From: Rhizobium sp. WYCCWR10014
Lineage (GTDB): Bacteria > Pseudomonadota > Alphaproteobacteria > Rhizobiales > Rhizobiaceae
Length of the DNA: 64,000 nucleotides
NCBI RefSeq assembly: GCF_001657485.1
Contig: NZ_LXFU01000048.1
Location: 1 to 64,000, forward strand
Reading direction: 5' to 3'
Positions 6,930-14,870 of the stretch are shown here, one piece after another (within the stretch, counting starts at the first letter, position 1; every line of letters starts with the position of its first letter). A program made the position numbers and the translations under genes. The notes below the pieces were generated by a model that saw only the letters and a list, made by a program, of their open reading frames with translations, searched no databases and was not told the DNA's origin.

Positions 6930-8906
6930 TTGACGATCAATCAGCCCACTTCTTCGTTGCCGGCCGGTCTTCCTGATCTGGCGCTTCTCACGGAGAAGGC
7001 TGCCGGCACGGGATCCGTCATTATCTATCAGCCTTATCTCGATCCTTCGCAGCGCAGCCAGCTCGATGCGGCTGCCATGCCGCTCGACATCTCGTTCAAT
7101 ACGCAGGCTACGACCCGCGAATATGAACTCTTCCTCACCCTGCATCAGCATCACGAGGCGATCGGCCTCGGTGACGACGTGTTTTGGGGGCTGCTATCCA
7201 GTAAATTCGAGATGAAGTCGGTGACGAGCTTTCCGTCTTTTGTCACGGAGGCGGAAAAGGCCAGGGTAGAAGGTGCGGACGCCTATCTTTACAACCCGCT
7301 GATCGGCCACGCGGCGATCTACAGCAACGTCTGGGAACATTCGCTGCTTGGCGGTCACCCCGGCATGGAGCCGATCTTTCTACATATCCAGGAGCTGGGC
7401 TATCCGATCGCGCCGCCGCAGGACAAGACTGCCTTCATGTTCTGCAATTATTTCTGCGGCAACCGGAAATTCTGGTCCGGGTATTTCGCCTTTTGCGAAC
7501 GCATTCTCGAATCGCTGGAAAACCAAGCGCGCGCCGGCACCGCGGCGGGCGCCGCCTATGCCGGTTCGGCTCACTATTCACGCGATGCCAGCGCGAAGAT
7601 GCGCCCCTTCGTTATCGAGCGTCTGCTCGGACTTTATATCCAGCAGGCTATCGCCTCCGGACTGAAGATCGCCGCCTTCGTACCAACCGTTGCCGATTTC
7701 GAATGGAAGTTCGGTGTCCGCCTCGGCCGGATGCTGCATAGCCTCTTCGCCGCCAAGGAAGCTTTTCTGCGGAGCCGTGACGAGGCTCTCCTGACCGCGT
7801 GGCAGCAAGGCCGCCAGCCGCTCATCAAGCAGCCGCACCTGATCTGGGGGGCTGACGATCCGCCCGGCTGGATGCCGCGCGGCCAATTTATCGGCGGCCG
7901 CGAATTGATGCGCGCCTATGCCCAGCAGGCGTCAGGCGCCTCCCCGGTACCGCAGCAGCCGGTGCGGACGGAAAGGCCCGCTATACCAGCCGCACCGAAG
8001 ATCGAGCAGCCGCTGCGCGACCTGTTGCAGCCCTTTGCTGGCGGATGGCAGGAACACAGGGACCGTCATTGCATCTGGATCGTGACGCCCGACAACTACA
8101 ATCACAGCCACGCCTTCGACGAAGTCGCGCTTGGCCTACAGGGCGCCTTCGAGGAACTCGGCGGCTCGGCACCGATCACCCGGGACGTGAACGCATTCGC
8201 CGGCCGTGCGCCGATCATCTACGGCGGCAATCTTCTCTCCGCCGAAATCGTCAGCCATCTGCCGAAGGACAGCGTCGTCGTCAATCTCGAGCAGGTGTCC
8301 GAAGAAAGCATCTGGATCAATTCGCGCTACACCTCGATCCTGAAGTCGTTTCCGGTTCTCGACTACAGCCCGCGCAACCGGGAAAATCTCGCCGCCAAGG
8401 GCATTGATCACGCCGGCGTGCTCGAAATCGGCTATAGCCGCTGCCTCAGCCAGATACAGCACGCCGCCGTCAAAGATATCGACGTGCTCTTCTACGGCTC
8501 GATGAACGAACGCCGTCACCATATCCTGAAGACGCTGAAGGACGGCGGGCTCAAGGTCGTGCATCTTTTCAACATCTACGGTGCGGAACGCGACGCGGCG
8601 ATTGCCCGCGCCAAGATCGTGATCAACATCCATCATTATGCGAGCGGCGTCTTCGAGATCGTGCGCATTTCCTATCTGCTCGCCAATCGCGTTTGCGTGC
8701 TGACGGAAGGCAACATCCGCGATCCAGACCTTCAGCCCTTCATCGGCGGCTTGGCAATTGAGCCCTATGACGACATGATCGAGCGCTGCTACAAGCTGAT
8801 CGCAGATGCCGACGAGCGCGATACCATTGCCGCGACGGGTCTTGCGGCCATGCGGAGCCGGTCGCAGGCGGACATGCTGATGAGCGTCATGAGGGCCGGC
8901 GCTTGA
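6930..8906 (+). CDS. Two-domain glycosyltransferase-like protein
   Basis: The 658-residue product has an N-terminal half (about 30-330) of a type found with bacterial glycosyltransferases (ATTREYELFLTLHQHH, then VWEHSLLGGHPGMEP). A Pro/Ala-rich linker at about 335-360 follows, and then a C-terminal GT-B-like domain (WIVTPDNYNHSHAFDEV to the end). The segment ARAKIVINIHHYASG...FEIVRISYLLAN is the nucleotide-sugar-side half of that family. It starts with TTG at 6930, with GAAGGA seven bases upstream. It lies 24 nt before rmlC on the same strand, so it probably uses dTDP-rhamnose or helps assemble a rhamnose-containing glycan (inference). A possible N-terminal extension lies just upstream. Confidence 0.75.
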   Translation: MTINQPTSSLPAGLPDLALLTEKAAGTGSVIIYQPYLDPSQRSQLDAAAMPLDISFNTQATTREYELFLTLHQHHEAIGLGDDVFWGLLSSKFEMKSVTSFPSFVTEAEKARVEGADAYLYNPLIGHAAIYSNVWEHSLLGGHPGMEPIFLHIQELGYPIAPPQDKTAFMFCNYFCGNRKFWSGYFAFCERILESLENQARAGTAAGAAYAGSAHYSRDASAKMRPFVIERLLGLYIQQAIASGLKIAAFVPTVADFEWKFGVRLGRMLHSLFAAKEAFLRSRDEALLTAWQQGRQPLIKQPHLIWGADDPPGWMPRGQFIGGRELMRAYAQQASGASPVPQQPVRTERPAIPAAPKIEQPLRDLLQPFAGGWQEHRDRHCIWIVTPDNYNHSHAFDEVALGLQGAFEELGGSAPITRDVNAFAGRAPIIYGGNLLSAEIVSHLPKDSVVVNLEQVSEESIWINSRYTSILKSFPVLDYSPRNRENLAAKGIDHAGVLEIGYSRCLSQIQHAAVKDIDVLFYGSMNERRHHILKTLKDGGLKVVHLFNIYGAERDAAIARAKIVINIHHYASGVFEIVRISYLLANRVCVLTEGNIRDPDLQPFIGGLAIEPYDDMIERCYKLIADADERDTIAATGLAAMRSRSQADMLMSVMRAGA

Positions 8907-8930
8907 TGAAGATCGCAGAAAAGGTACGTC

Positions 8931-9497
8931 ATGCGCATTGAGACCGCGGCTATCGAGGGCATCGTTGCAATCACGCCGCCACGCTTCGGCGATCACCGCG
9001 GCTACTTCTCCGAGGTATTCAAGGATGCCTGGTTCCGGGAAAATGTGGCCGACGTCACGTTCATCCAGGACAATGAATCGCTTTCGGCGCAGGCCGGAAC
9101 CGTCCGGGGGCTGCATTTCCAGATACCGCCATTCGCACAGGGCAAGCTGGTGCGCTGCCTTGCCGGCCGGATCATGGATGTCGTCGTCGATATCCGCGAG
9201 GGATCACCGAGCTTCGGCAAATGGCTCTCTCAGGAGCTCTCGCCGGAAACCGGGAAGCAGCTCTGGATACCGGCCGGTTTCGCACACGGATTCGCAACGA
9301 TCGAGCCGAACAGCGTCATCAGCTACAAGGTAACCGCACCCTACAGCCCGCAGCATGATCGGGGCATCGCGTGGAACGATCCGATGATCGGCATTCGCTG
9401 GCCCTTCAATGAGAGAGACATGGTATCGTCCGACAAGGACAAGATGCTGCCGCGGCTCGCCGATCTGCCAGGCCATTTTTCCTGTTCAACACAGTAA
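8931..9497 (+). CDS. rmlC: dTDP-4-dehydrorhamnose 3,5-epimerase
   Basis: RmlC epimerises dTDP-4-keto-6-deoxyglucose at C3 and C5, the third step to dTDP-L-rhamnose. The 188-residue protein is a cupin-fold epimerase with VRGLHFQ (catalytic His at residue 62), the strand VVVDIREGSPSFGKW and the PAGFAHGF motif. Length is normal for the family. It is first of four tightly spaced rml genes, 17 nt before rmlB. Confidence 0.95.
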   Translation: MRIETAAIEGIVAITPPRFGDHRGYFSEVFKDAWFRENVADVTFIQDNESLSAQAGTVRGLHFQIPPFAQGKLVRCLAGRIMDVVVDIREGSPSFGKWLSQELSPETGKQLWIPAGFAHGFATIEPNSVISYKVTAPYSPQHDRGIAWNDPMIGIRWPFNERDMVSSDKDKMLPRLADLPGHFSCSTQ

Positions 9498-9514
9498 CCA
9501 AGGATGGATCGACG

Positions 9515-10570
9515 ATGCGCATCCTGGTCACGGGCGGAGCGGGCTTCATCGGATCGGCATTGGTGCGTCATCTCATCAGCGAGATCGGCGCCGAGGTGCT
9601 GAATGTCGACACGCTGACCTATGCCGGCAATCTGGCGTCACTAAAATCCGTCGAATCGGCGCCGAACTATCAATTTCTGCGCGCCGACATCTGCGACCGC
9701 GCCGGGATGCAGGAAGCATTCGCGTCCTTCCGCCCTGATATCGTCATGCATCTCGCGGCCGAGAGCCATGTCGACCGCTCGATCTTGGGCGCGGCCGATT
9801 TCATTCAGACCAACATCGTCGGCACATTCAGCCTGCTGGATACCGCACGGCACTATTGGGATGGACTTGACGCTCGCCGCAAGAGCACCTTCCGCTTTCT
9901 GCATGTCTCGACGGACGAGGTCTACGGCTCGCTCGGCGACGAGGGCCTCTTCGAGGAGACGACGCCTTACGATCCGTCCTCGCCCTACTCTGCCTCGAAG
10001 GCCGCCAGCGACCATCTGGCGATCGCCTGGCACCGAACCTACGGCCTGCCCGTCGTCGTCTCCAATTGCTCCAACAACTACGGCCCGTTCCATTTCCCCG
10101 AAAAGCTCATTCCGCTAATGATCCTGAATGCACTGGAGGGCAAGCCTCTTCCGGTTTACGGCAATGGCGCGAATGTCCGCGACTGGCTCTATGTCGAAGA
10201 CCACGCCCGCGCGCTCTTCACGATCGCATCCAGAGGGCGCCCCGGCGAAAAATACAATGTGGGCGGCCGCAATGAGCGCAAGAACATCGATGTCGTTCAT
10301 CGCATCTGCGCTATTCTCGACGGCGTCTACAGTGACAAGGGACCGCATGCACGTCTGATCACCAACGTCACGGACCGCCCCGGACACGACGCACGCTATG
10401 CGATCGATGCCTCCAAACTGGAAAGCGAACTCGGTTGGAAGGCGCAAGAGACCTTCGAAACCGGCATCGAGAAGACCGTGCATTGGTACTTGGAAAACGA
10501 ATGGTGGTGGAGGCCGCTGCGCGAAAACGTCTACTCCGGCGAACGCCTCGGCGTTTTCAAGGGACGATAA
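9515..10570 (+). CDS. rmlB: dTDP-glucose 4,6-dehydratase
   Basis: RmlB converts dTDP-glucose to dTDP-4-keto-6-deoxyglucose using bound NAD. The 351-residue extended SDR protein shows the Rossmann motif TGGAGFIG (residues 6-13), the STDEVYG catalytic segment (132-138) and the Tyr-x3-Lys pair at Y158/K162. The sequence stays collinear to the C-terminus. It lies in the order rmlC-B-D-A, 3 nt before rmlD, and AAGGA precedes the ATG. Confidence 0.95.
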   Translation: MRILVTGGAGFIGSALVRHLISEIGAEVLNVDTLTYAGNLASLKSVESAPNYQFLRADICDRAGMQEAFASFRPDIVMHLAAESHVDRSILGAADFIQTNIVGTFSLLDTARHYWDGLDARRKSTFRFLHVSTDEVYGSLGDEGLFEETTPYDPSSPYSASKAASDHLAIAWHRTYGLPVVVSNCSNNYGPFHFPEKLIPLMILNALEGKPLPVYGNGANVRDWLYVEDHARALFTIASRGRPGEKYNVGGRNERKNIDVVHRICAILDGVYSDKGPHARLITNVTDRPGHDARYAIDASKLESELGWKAQETFETGIEKTVHWYLENEWWWRPLRENVYSGERLGVFKGR

Positions 10571-10573
10571 ACG

Positions 10574-11461
10574 ATGCGCATTGCCGTCACCGGCAAACAG
10601 GGCCAGGTCATTCAGTCGCTGCTCAGACGTGGCGCCGAAATGGGCGTCGAAATCAGCGCGGTCGGGCGCCCGGAAATGGACCTCGCGGATCCTGCAAGCA
10701 TCGCAGCCGCCTTCTCGGCTCTGCGGCCGGATGTGATCGTCTCCGCCGCCGGCTATACGGCGGTCGACAAAGCCGAGAGCGAACCCGAGCTTGCTTTTTC
10801 CGTCAACGCAGCAGGCGCCGGGGCGGTTGCCGAGGCTGCCGCGCGGATCGGGGCTCCGGTTATCCACATTTCGACCGACTATGTCTTCAGCGGCGACAAG
10901 GCCTCCGCGTATTGCGAAGAGGATGCGACGGCGCCGATCTCCGTCTACGGGCGTTCGAAGCTCGCGGGCGAGAAGGCCGTCGCGGCGGCGAACCCGAACC
11001 ACGTCATCTTGCGCACAGCCTGGGTCTATTCGCCGTTTGGCGCCAATTTCCTGAAAACGATGCTGCGTCTTTCCGAGACGCGCGATCATCTTCGCGTTGT
11101 CGCCGATCAGACAGGATGCCCGACCTCGGCACTCGACATCGCCGACGCGATTCTCGCGATCGCATCCCGTATCGTAGCGGACCCTGAGCCATCGCTCCGC
11201 GGCACTTTTCACCTGACCGGCAGCGGCGAAGCAAGCTGGGCGGACTTCGCCGAAGAGATATTCGCGGAGCTTGCTAAGTCCGGCGGCAGAAACGTCGGCG
11301 TCGAGCGCATCCCGACGGCGGACTATCCGACACCGGCGAAGCGTCCCGCCAATTCACGTCTCAACGGCGACAAGCTCGCCAGAACATATGGAATCCGGCT
11401 GCCGGAGTGGAAGCAGTCTATGAAGATTGTCATGCGAGACCTTTTGAATAAAGGTCTTTAG
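10574..11461 (+). CDS. rmlD: dTDP-4-dehydrorhamnose reductase
   Basis: RmlD makes dTDP-L-rhamnose by reducing the 4-keto group with NAD(P)H. The 295-residue protein has an N-terminal Rossmann motif (TGKQGQV), the ISTDYVFSG segment near residue 99 and the Tyr-x3-Lys pair at Y125/K129 (VYGRSKLAGE). It is followed 10 nt later by rmlA. The second Rossmann glycine is replaced, as is common in RmlD. Confidence 0.95.
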   Translation: MRIAVTGKQGQVIQSLLRRGAEMGVEISAVGRPEMDLADPASIAAAFSALRPDVIVSAAGYTAVDKAESEPELAFSVNAAGAGAVAEAAARIGAPVIHISTDYVFSGDKASAYCEEDATAPISVYGRSKLAGEKAVAAANPNHVILRTAWVYSPFGANFLKTMLRLSETRDHLRVVADQTGCPTSALDIADAILAIASRIVADPEPSLRGTFHLTGSGEASWADFAEEIFAELAKSGGRNVGVERIPTADYPTPAKRPANSRLNGDKLARTYGIRLPEWKQSMKIVMRDLLNKGL

Positions 11462-11471
11462 GGAGATAGGC

Positions 11472-12341
11472 ATGAAGGGGATTATTCTCGCCGGCGGCAC
11501 GGGCACGCGTCTGCATCCGATTACGCAGGCCGTCTCGAAACAGTTGATGCCGGTCTACGACAAGCCGATGATCTACTATCCGCTAACGACGCTCATGCTC
11601 GCCGGCATCAGGGAGTTGCTGATCATCACCACGCCTCACGACGTCGAAGCCTTCAAGCGCCTTCTCGGCGACGGCTCGCAATGGGGAATTTCGCTGACCT
11701 ATGCCGTACAGCCAAGCCCCGACGGCCTCGCCCAGGCCTTCATCATCGGCGCCGACTTCCTGCACGGCGACAGCTCGGCACTCGTCCTCGGCGACAACAT
11801 TTTCTACGGGCACGGACTGCCGGAAATCATGAAATCCGGCACGAGCAGGCAGAAAGGCGCGACGGTGTTCGCCTATCACGTCACCGATCCGGAACGCTAT
11901 GGCGTTGTCGGCTTTGACAAAAAGATGAATGCGCTGTCGATCGAGGAGAAGCCGAAGAAGCCGAAATCGAACTGGGCGGTGACCGGCCTCTATTTCTACG
12001 ACCAGCAGGTGGTCGATATCGCCGCCAACCTGAAGCCATCACCGCGCGGTGAATTGGAAATCACCGATGTCAACCGCACCTATCTCGAGCGCGGCCAGCT
12101 TTTCGTGGAGTTGATGGGCCGCGGCTATGCCTGGCTCGACACCGGCACGCCGGACAGCCTGCTCGATGCCGCAGGTTTCGTCAGCACGCTGGAGAAACGC
12201 CAGGGCTTCAAGATCGCCTGCCCCGAAGAAGTCGCCTGGCGCATGGGTTACATCTCGCAGAACGACCTCGCCAAGCTCGCGGAGAAGCTCGGCAAGAGCG
12301 CCTACGGCCAGTATCTGACGAAGCTGTCCCCGGATTGGTGA
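11472..12341 (+). CDS. rmlA: Glucose-1-phosphate thymidylyltransferase
   Basis: RmlA makes dTDP-glucose from dTTP and glucose-1-phosphate, the committed step. The 289-residue protein opens with MKGIILAGGTGTRLHPIT, the nucleotide-binding signature, and contains VLGDNIFYG and FAYHVTDPERYGVV. It is last in rmlCBDA with GGAGAT before its ATG. The cluster ends here and faces ribE tail to tail with about 120 bases between; no strong terminator is visible there. Confidence 0.95.
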   Translation: MKGIILAGGTGTRLHPITQAVSKQLMPVYDKPMIYYPLTTLMLAGIRELLIITTPHDVEAFKRLLGDGSQWGISLTYAVQPSPDGLAQAFIIGADFLHGDSSALVLGDNIFYGHGLPEIMKSGTSRQKGATVFAYHVTDPERYGVVGFDKKMNALSIEEKPKKPKSNWAVTGLYFYDQQVVDIAANLKPSPRGELEITDVNRTYLERGQLFVELMGRGYAWLDTGTPDSLLDAAGFVSTLEKRQGFKIACPEEVAWRMGYISQNDLAKLAEKLGKSAYGQYLTKLSPDW

Positions 12342-12462
12342 GCTATCGGACCGGCGCCGCGTCGCAGACGTGCAGTTGCATGCGTCGACGAGCGCCTGAT
12401 GTTGTTCCGTGCCCGGCATGCCAGTCGTGGTGTGACCGTGGAAACCGTTACAGGTTTTTGAT

Positions 12463-13074
12463 TCAGGTGCTCGGGAATTCCGCCAGCCGGGCGGCGTAAC
12501 GCGCCATGGTGTCGACTTCGAAATTGACGAAATCGCCGGCCCTGCGATCGCCCCAGGTGGTGACCTCGAGGGTGTGGCGGATGAGCAGCACGTCGAAATC
12601 CGTGCCGTCGACCGCATTGACCGTCAGCGAGGTCCCGTCGAGCGCGATCGAACCCTTGGGGGCGACGAATTTCGCCAGATGTTCGGGCGCGCGCAGCCGG
12701 TAGCGCATGGCGTCACCCTCTGCTGTCACCGAGAGGATTTCCGCCTTGCCGTCGACATGGCCGGAAACGATGTGGCCGCCGAGTTCATCACCGATCTTCA
12801 ACGACCGTTCGAGATTGATGCGGCTGCCCTCCTGCCAGGCGCCGATCGTCGTCAGCCGCAGCGCCTCTTCCCAGGCCTCGACCTCGAACCAGCGACCGTT
12901 GCTGCCTTCCTGCGGCAGGCCGGTCACGGTGAGGCAGATGCCGGAGTGAGAGATGGATGCGCCCATATCGATGGTTGCCGGGTCGTAACTCGTCGCAACG
13001 CGGAGCTTGATGCCCTCCTTCAGCGGCGAAACGGATTCGATCGTACCGATATCGGTGACTATTCCGGTGAACAT
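12463..13074 (-). CDS. ribE: Riboflavin synthase alpha chain
   Basis: The enzyme dismutates two 6,7-dimethyl-8-ribityllumazine molecules to riboflavin. The 203-residue protein shows the two internally related lumazine-binding halves: the first begins MFTGIV and contains HSGICLTV, the second contains GGHIVSGHVDG and LDGTSLTV. The ATG at 13074 overlaps the ribD TGA by one base (TGATG), pointing to coupled translation. In many alphaproteobacteria ribH follows; here it is 9 kb away. Confidence 0.95.
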   Translation of the reverse strand: MFTGIVTDIGTIESVSPLKEGIKLRVATSYDPATIDMGASISHSGICLTVTGLPQEGSNGRWFEVEAWEEALRLTTIGAWQEGSRINLERSLKIGDELGGHIVSGHVDGKAEILSVTAEGDAMRYRLRAPEHLAKFVAPKGSIALDGTSLTVNAVDGTDFDVLLIRHTLEVTTWGDRRAGDFVNFEVDTMARYAARLAEFPST

Positions 13075-14381
13075 CAAAGCCCTCTTTCGTATTCGTCCAG
13101 GCGATCTTCGCCGAACATCAGCGTGCCCGTATGGGCAAAACCCGATGGTATGTCGGTTGCATCAAGCGGGGATTCAATACCGCCCTCGCCGATCACAACA
13201 GGCGCCTGATAAAGCTGGATGCGGTCGACGAGGCCAGCCTCGAGGAAAAGCCGCGCCGTCTTTGCGCCACCCTCGACCAGGAGCGAGGAAATACCGCGCG
13301 TCGCGAGTGCCGGCAACAGGACTTCCGGATGATAGGGACTGCAATAGACGACCTCGACGCCGGCGGCTTCCAGGGCTGCGCGGCGGGAGTCCATGTCGGT
13401 GGTTGAGGCACCCCCCTCTGCCCTGCCGGGCATCTCCCCCACAAGGGGGGAGATCGGATCGGGGTTAGCCCCTTGCCCCACATCTTGCCTGGAGGCGAAA
13501 CCATCATCATCGGAAGCTAGGGAACGCGGAGCAGGCTCCTTGCCGATCTCCCCCCTTGTGGGGGCGATGTCCGGCAGGACAGAGGGGGGTAGCCCCTCCG
13601 CATCCGCCGACAAGGGCCAAACTTCCTCGCTCGCCACCACGATGACCGGCACTTCCCGCGCCGTCGCGACGAGCTTGCTGGTCAGCGGCAATGCCAGCAA
13701 GGGATCGAGCACGATGCGGATCGGCGATTGCGATTCGAGACCTGGCGTCCGCATCGTCAGCAGCGGATCATCCGCAATCGCGGTGCCGATACCGACGAGG
13801 ATCGCATCGGTTTCGGCGCGCAGCGCCTGCACCTGGGCGCGGGCCTCCGGGCCCGTTATCGCCACCTGCCCTGCCCCCTCGCGACCGATCATGCCATCGG
13901 CGGAAACGGCAAGTTTGAGAGTCACATAGGGTCGGTTCTTCGTCTGGCGGGTGAGATAAGCGGCAAGCGAGTGCCGGCCCTCCACCTCCAGCACGCCGGC
14001 ATCCACCTCTATGCCGGCTTCGCGCAGCATGGCGATGCCGCGGCCGGAGACCCGCGGATCGGGATCGGTGACGCTGATGACGACGCGGGCAACGCCATAA
14101 GCGATCAGCGCCTCGGAACAGGGCGGCGTCTTGCCGTGATGCGAGCAGGGTTCGAGCGTCACATAGGCGGTGGCGCCGCGGGCGAGCGCGCCGGCCTCAG
14201 CGAGCGCCTGCGTCTCGGCATGCGGGCGGCCACTGAGCGCCGTCACCGCACGGCCGACGATGACGCCATCCTTGACGATCAGGCAGCCGACGGAGGGGTT
14301 GGTGGCGGTGCGGCCGAGATGCCAGCGCGACAGGCGGATCGCCGCCGCCATGAAACGTTCGTCATGCGGCGTGATGCTCAT
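13074..14381 (-). CDS. ribD: Bifunctional riboflavin deaminase/reductase RibD carrying a mobile-element insert
   Basis: RibD deaminates and then reduces the pyrimidine intermediate of riboflavin synthesis. The deaminase part (1-145) has the zinc ligands in PHAETQAL (H54) and PCSHHGKTPPC (C79, C88). The reductase part starts near residue 150 (RPYVTLKLAVSADG). The protein is 435 residues, about 60 longer than typical RibD. The surplus matches residues 263-325, encoded by the palindromic element at 13408-13593, which lies in a reductase-domain loop after VIVVASEEVWP and before RRAALEAAGVEV. Frame is preserved, so the enzyme may still work. It starts 3 nt after nrdR. Confidence 0.93.
   Translation of the reverse strand: MSITPHDERFMAAAIRLSRWHLGRTATNPSVGCLIVKDGVIVGRAVTALSGRPHAETQALAEAGALARGATAYVTLEPCSHHGKTPPCSEALIAYGVARVVISVTDPDPRVSGRGIAMLREAGIEVDAGVLEVEGRHSLAAYLTRQTKNRPYVTLKLAVSADGMIGREGAGQVAITGPEARAQVQALRAETDAILVGIGTAIADDPLLTMRTPGLESQSPIRIVLDPLLALPLTSKLVATAREVPVIVVASEEVWPLSADAEGLPPSVLPDIAPTRGEIGKEPAPRSLASDDDGFASRQDVGQGANPDPISPLVGEMPGRAEGGASTTDMDSRRAALEAAGVEVVYCSPYHPEVLLPALATRGISSLLVEGGAKTARLFLEAGLVDRIQLYQAPVVIGEGGIESPLDATDIPSGFAHTGTLMFGEDRLDEYERGL
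13408..13593. mobile_element. Palindromic MITE-like element, copy 1, inside ribD
   Basis: Arms 13408-13457 and 13543-13593 are about 50 bp inverted repeats with few mismatches (CCCCCCTCTG, TGCCGG, CATCTCCCCC in one orientation). They flank an 85 bp core. The element is 186 bp, exactly 62 codons, and is translated within ribD as PPSVLPDIAPTRGEIG...PISPLVGEMPGRAEGG. Copies 2 and 3 lie at 37640-37836 and 56726-56920. It has no transposase and must be non-autonomous. No clear target duplication is seen. Confidence 0.8.
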
Positions 14382-14384
14382 GGC

Positions 14385-14861
14385 TCACCTGTCCAGCGGG
14401 TCGCGGGCGATCTTGGCGTTGATTTCGGAAATGACCTTCTCGAAATCCTCGGCAAGCGAGAAATCCCGATAGACCGAGGCGTAGCGCACGAAGCCGACAT
14501 CATCGAGGCTCTTCATGGCTTCCAGCACCTGCAGGCCGATCTGCTCGGAGGAGATTTCGGTCTCGCCGGAGCTTTCAAGACGCCGAACGATGCCGGAGAC
14601 GGCGCGCTCGATGCGGTCCCGCTCGACCGGGCGTTTGCGCAGCGCCACTTCGAAGGAGCGCACCAGCTTGTCGCGATCGAAGGGCACCTTGCGGCCGGTC
14701 TTCTTGATGACCATCAGCTCGCGCAGCTGCACACGCTCGAACGTGGTGAAGCGGCCGCCGCAATCCGGGCAGATGCGCCGCCGGCGGATGGACGTGTTAT
14801 CCTCCGCCGGGCGCGAATCCTTGACCTGGGTATCTTCCGAACCGCAATAGGGGCAGCGCAT
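14385..14861 (-). CDS. nrdR: Transcriptional repressor NrdR
   Basis: NrdR senses ATP/dATP and represses ribonucleotide reductase genes by binding NrdR boxes. The 158-residue protein has an N-terminal zinc ribbon with C3, C6, C31 and C34 and an ATP-cone domain at about 46-136 (IKKTGRKVPFDRDKL). Length is typical. It sits between glyA and ribD, 9 nt after glyA and 3 nt before ribD, as in many alphaproteobacteria. Confidence 0.95.
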   Translation of the reverse strand: MRCPYCGSEDTQVKDSRPAEDNTSIRRRRICPDCGGRFTTFERVQLRELMVIKKTGRKVPFDRDKLVRSFEVALRKRPVERDRIERAVSGIVRRLESSGETEISSEQIGLQVLEAMKSLDDVGFVRYASVYRDFSLAEDFEKVISEINAKIARDPLDR

Positions 14862-14870
14862 CCCTACTCC

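Noticed and set aside
13393..13929. Plus-strand ORF through the element in ribD as a separate gene
   Set aside because: The element is open on both strands because its arms are inverted repeats. The rest of the frame is antisense to ribD.
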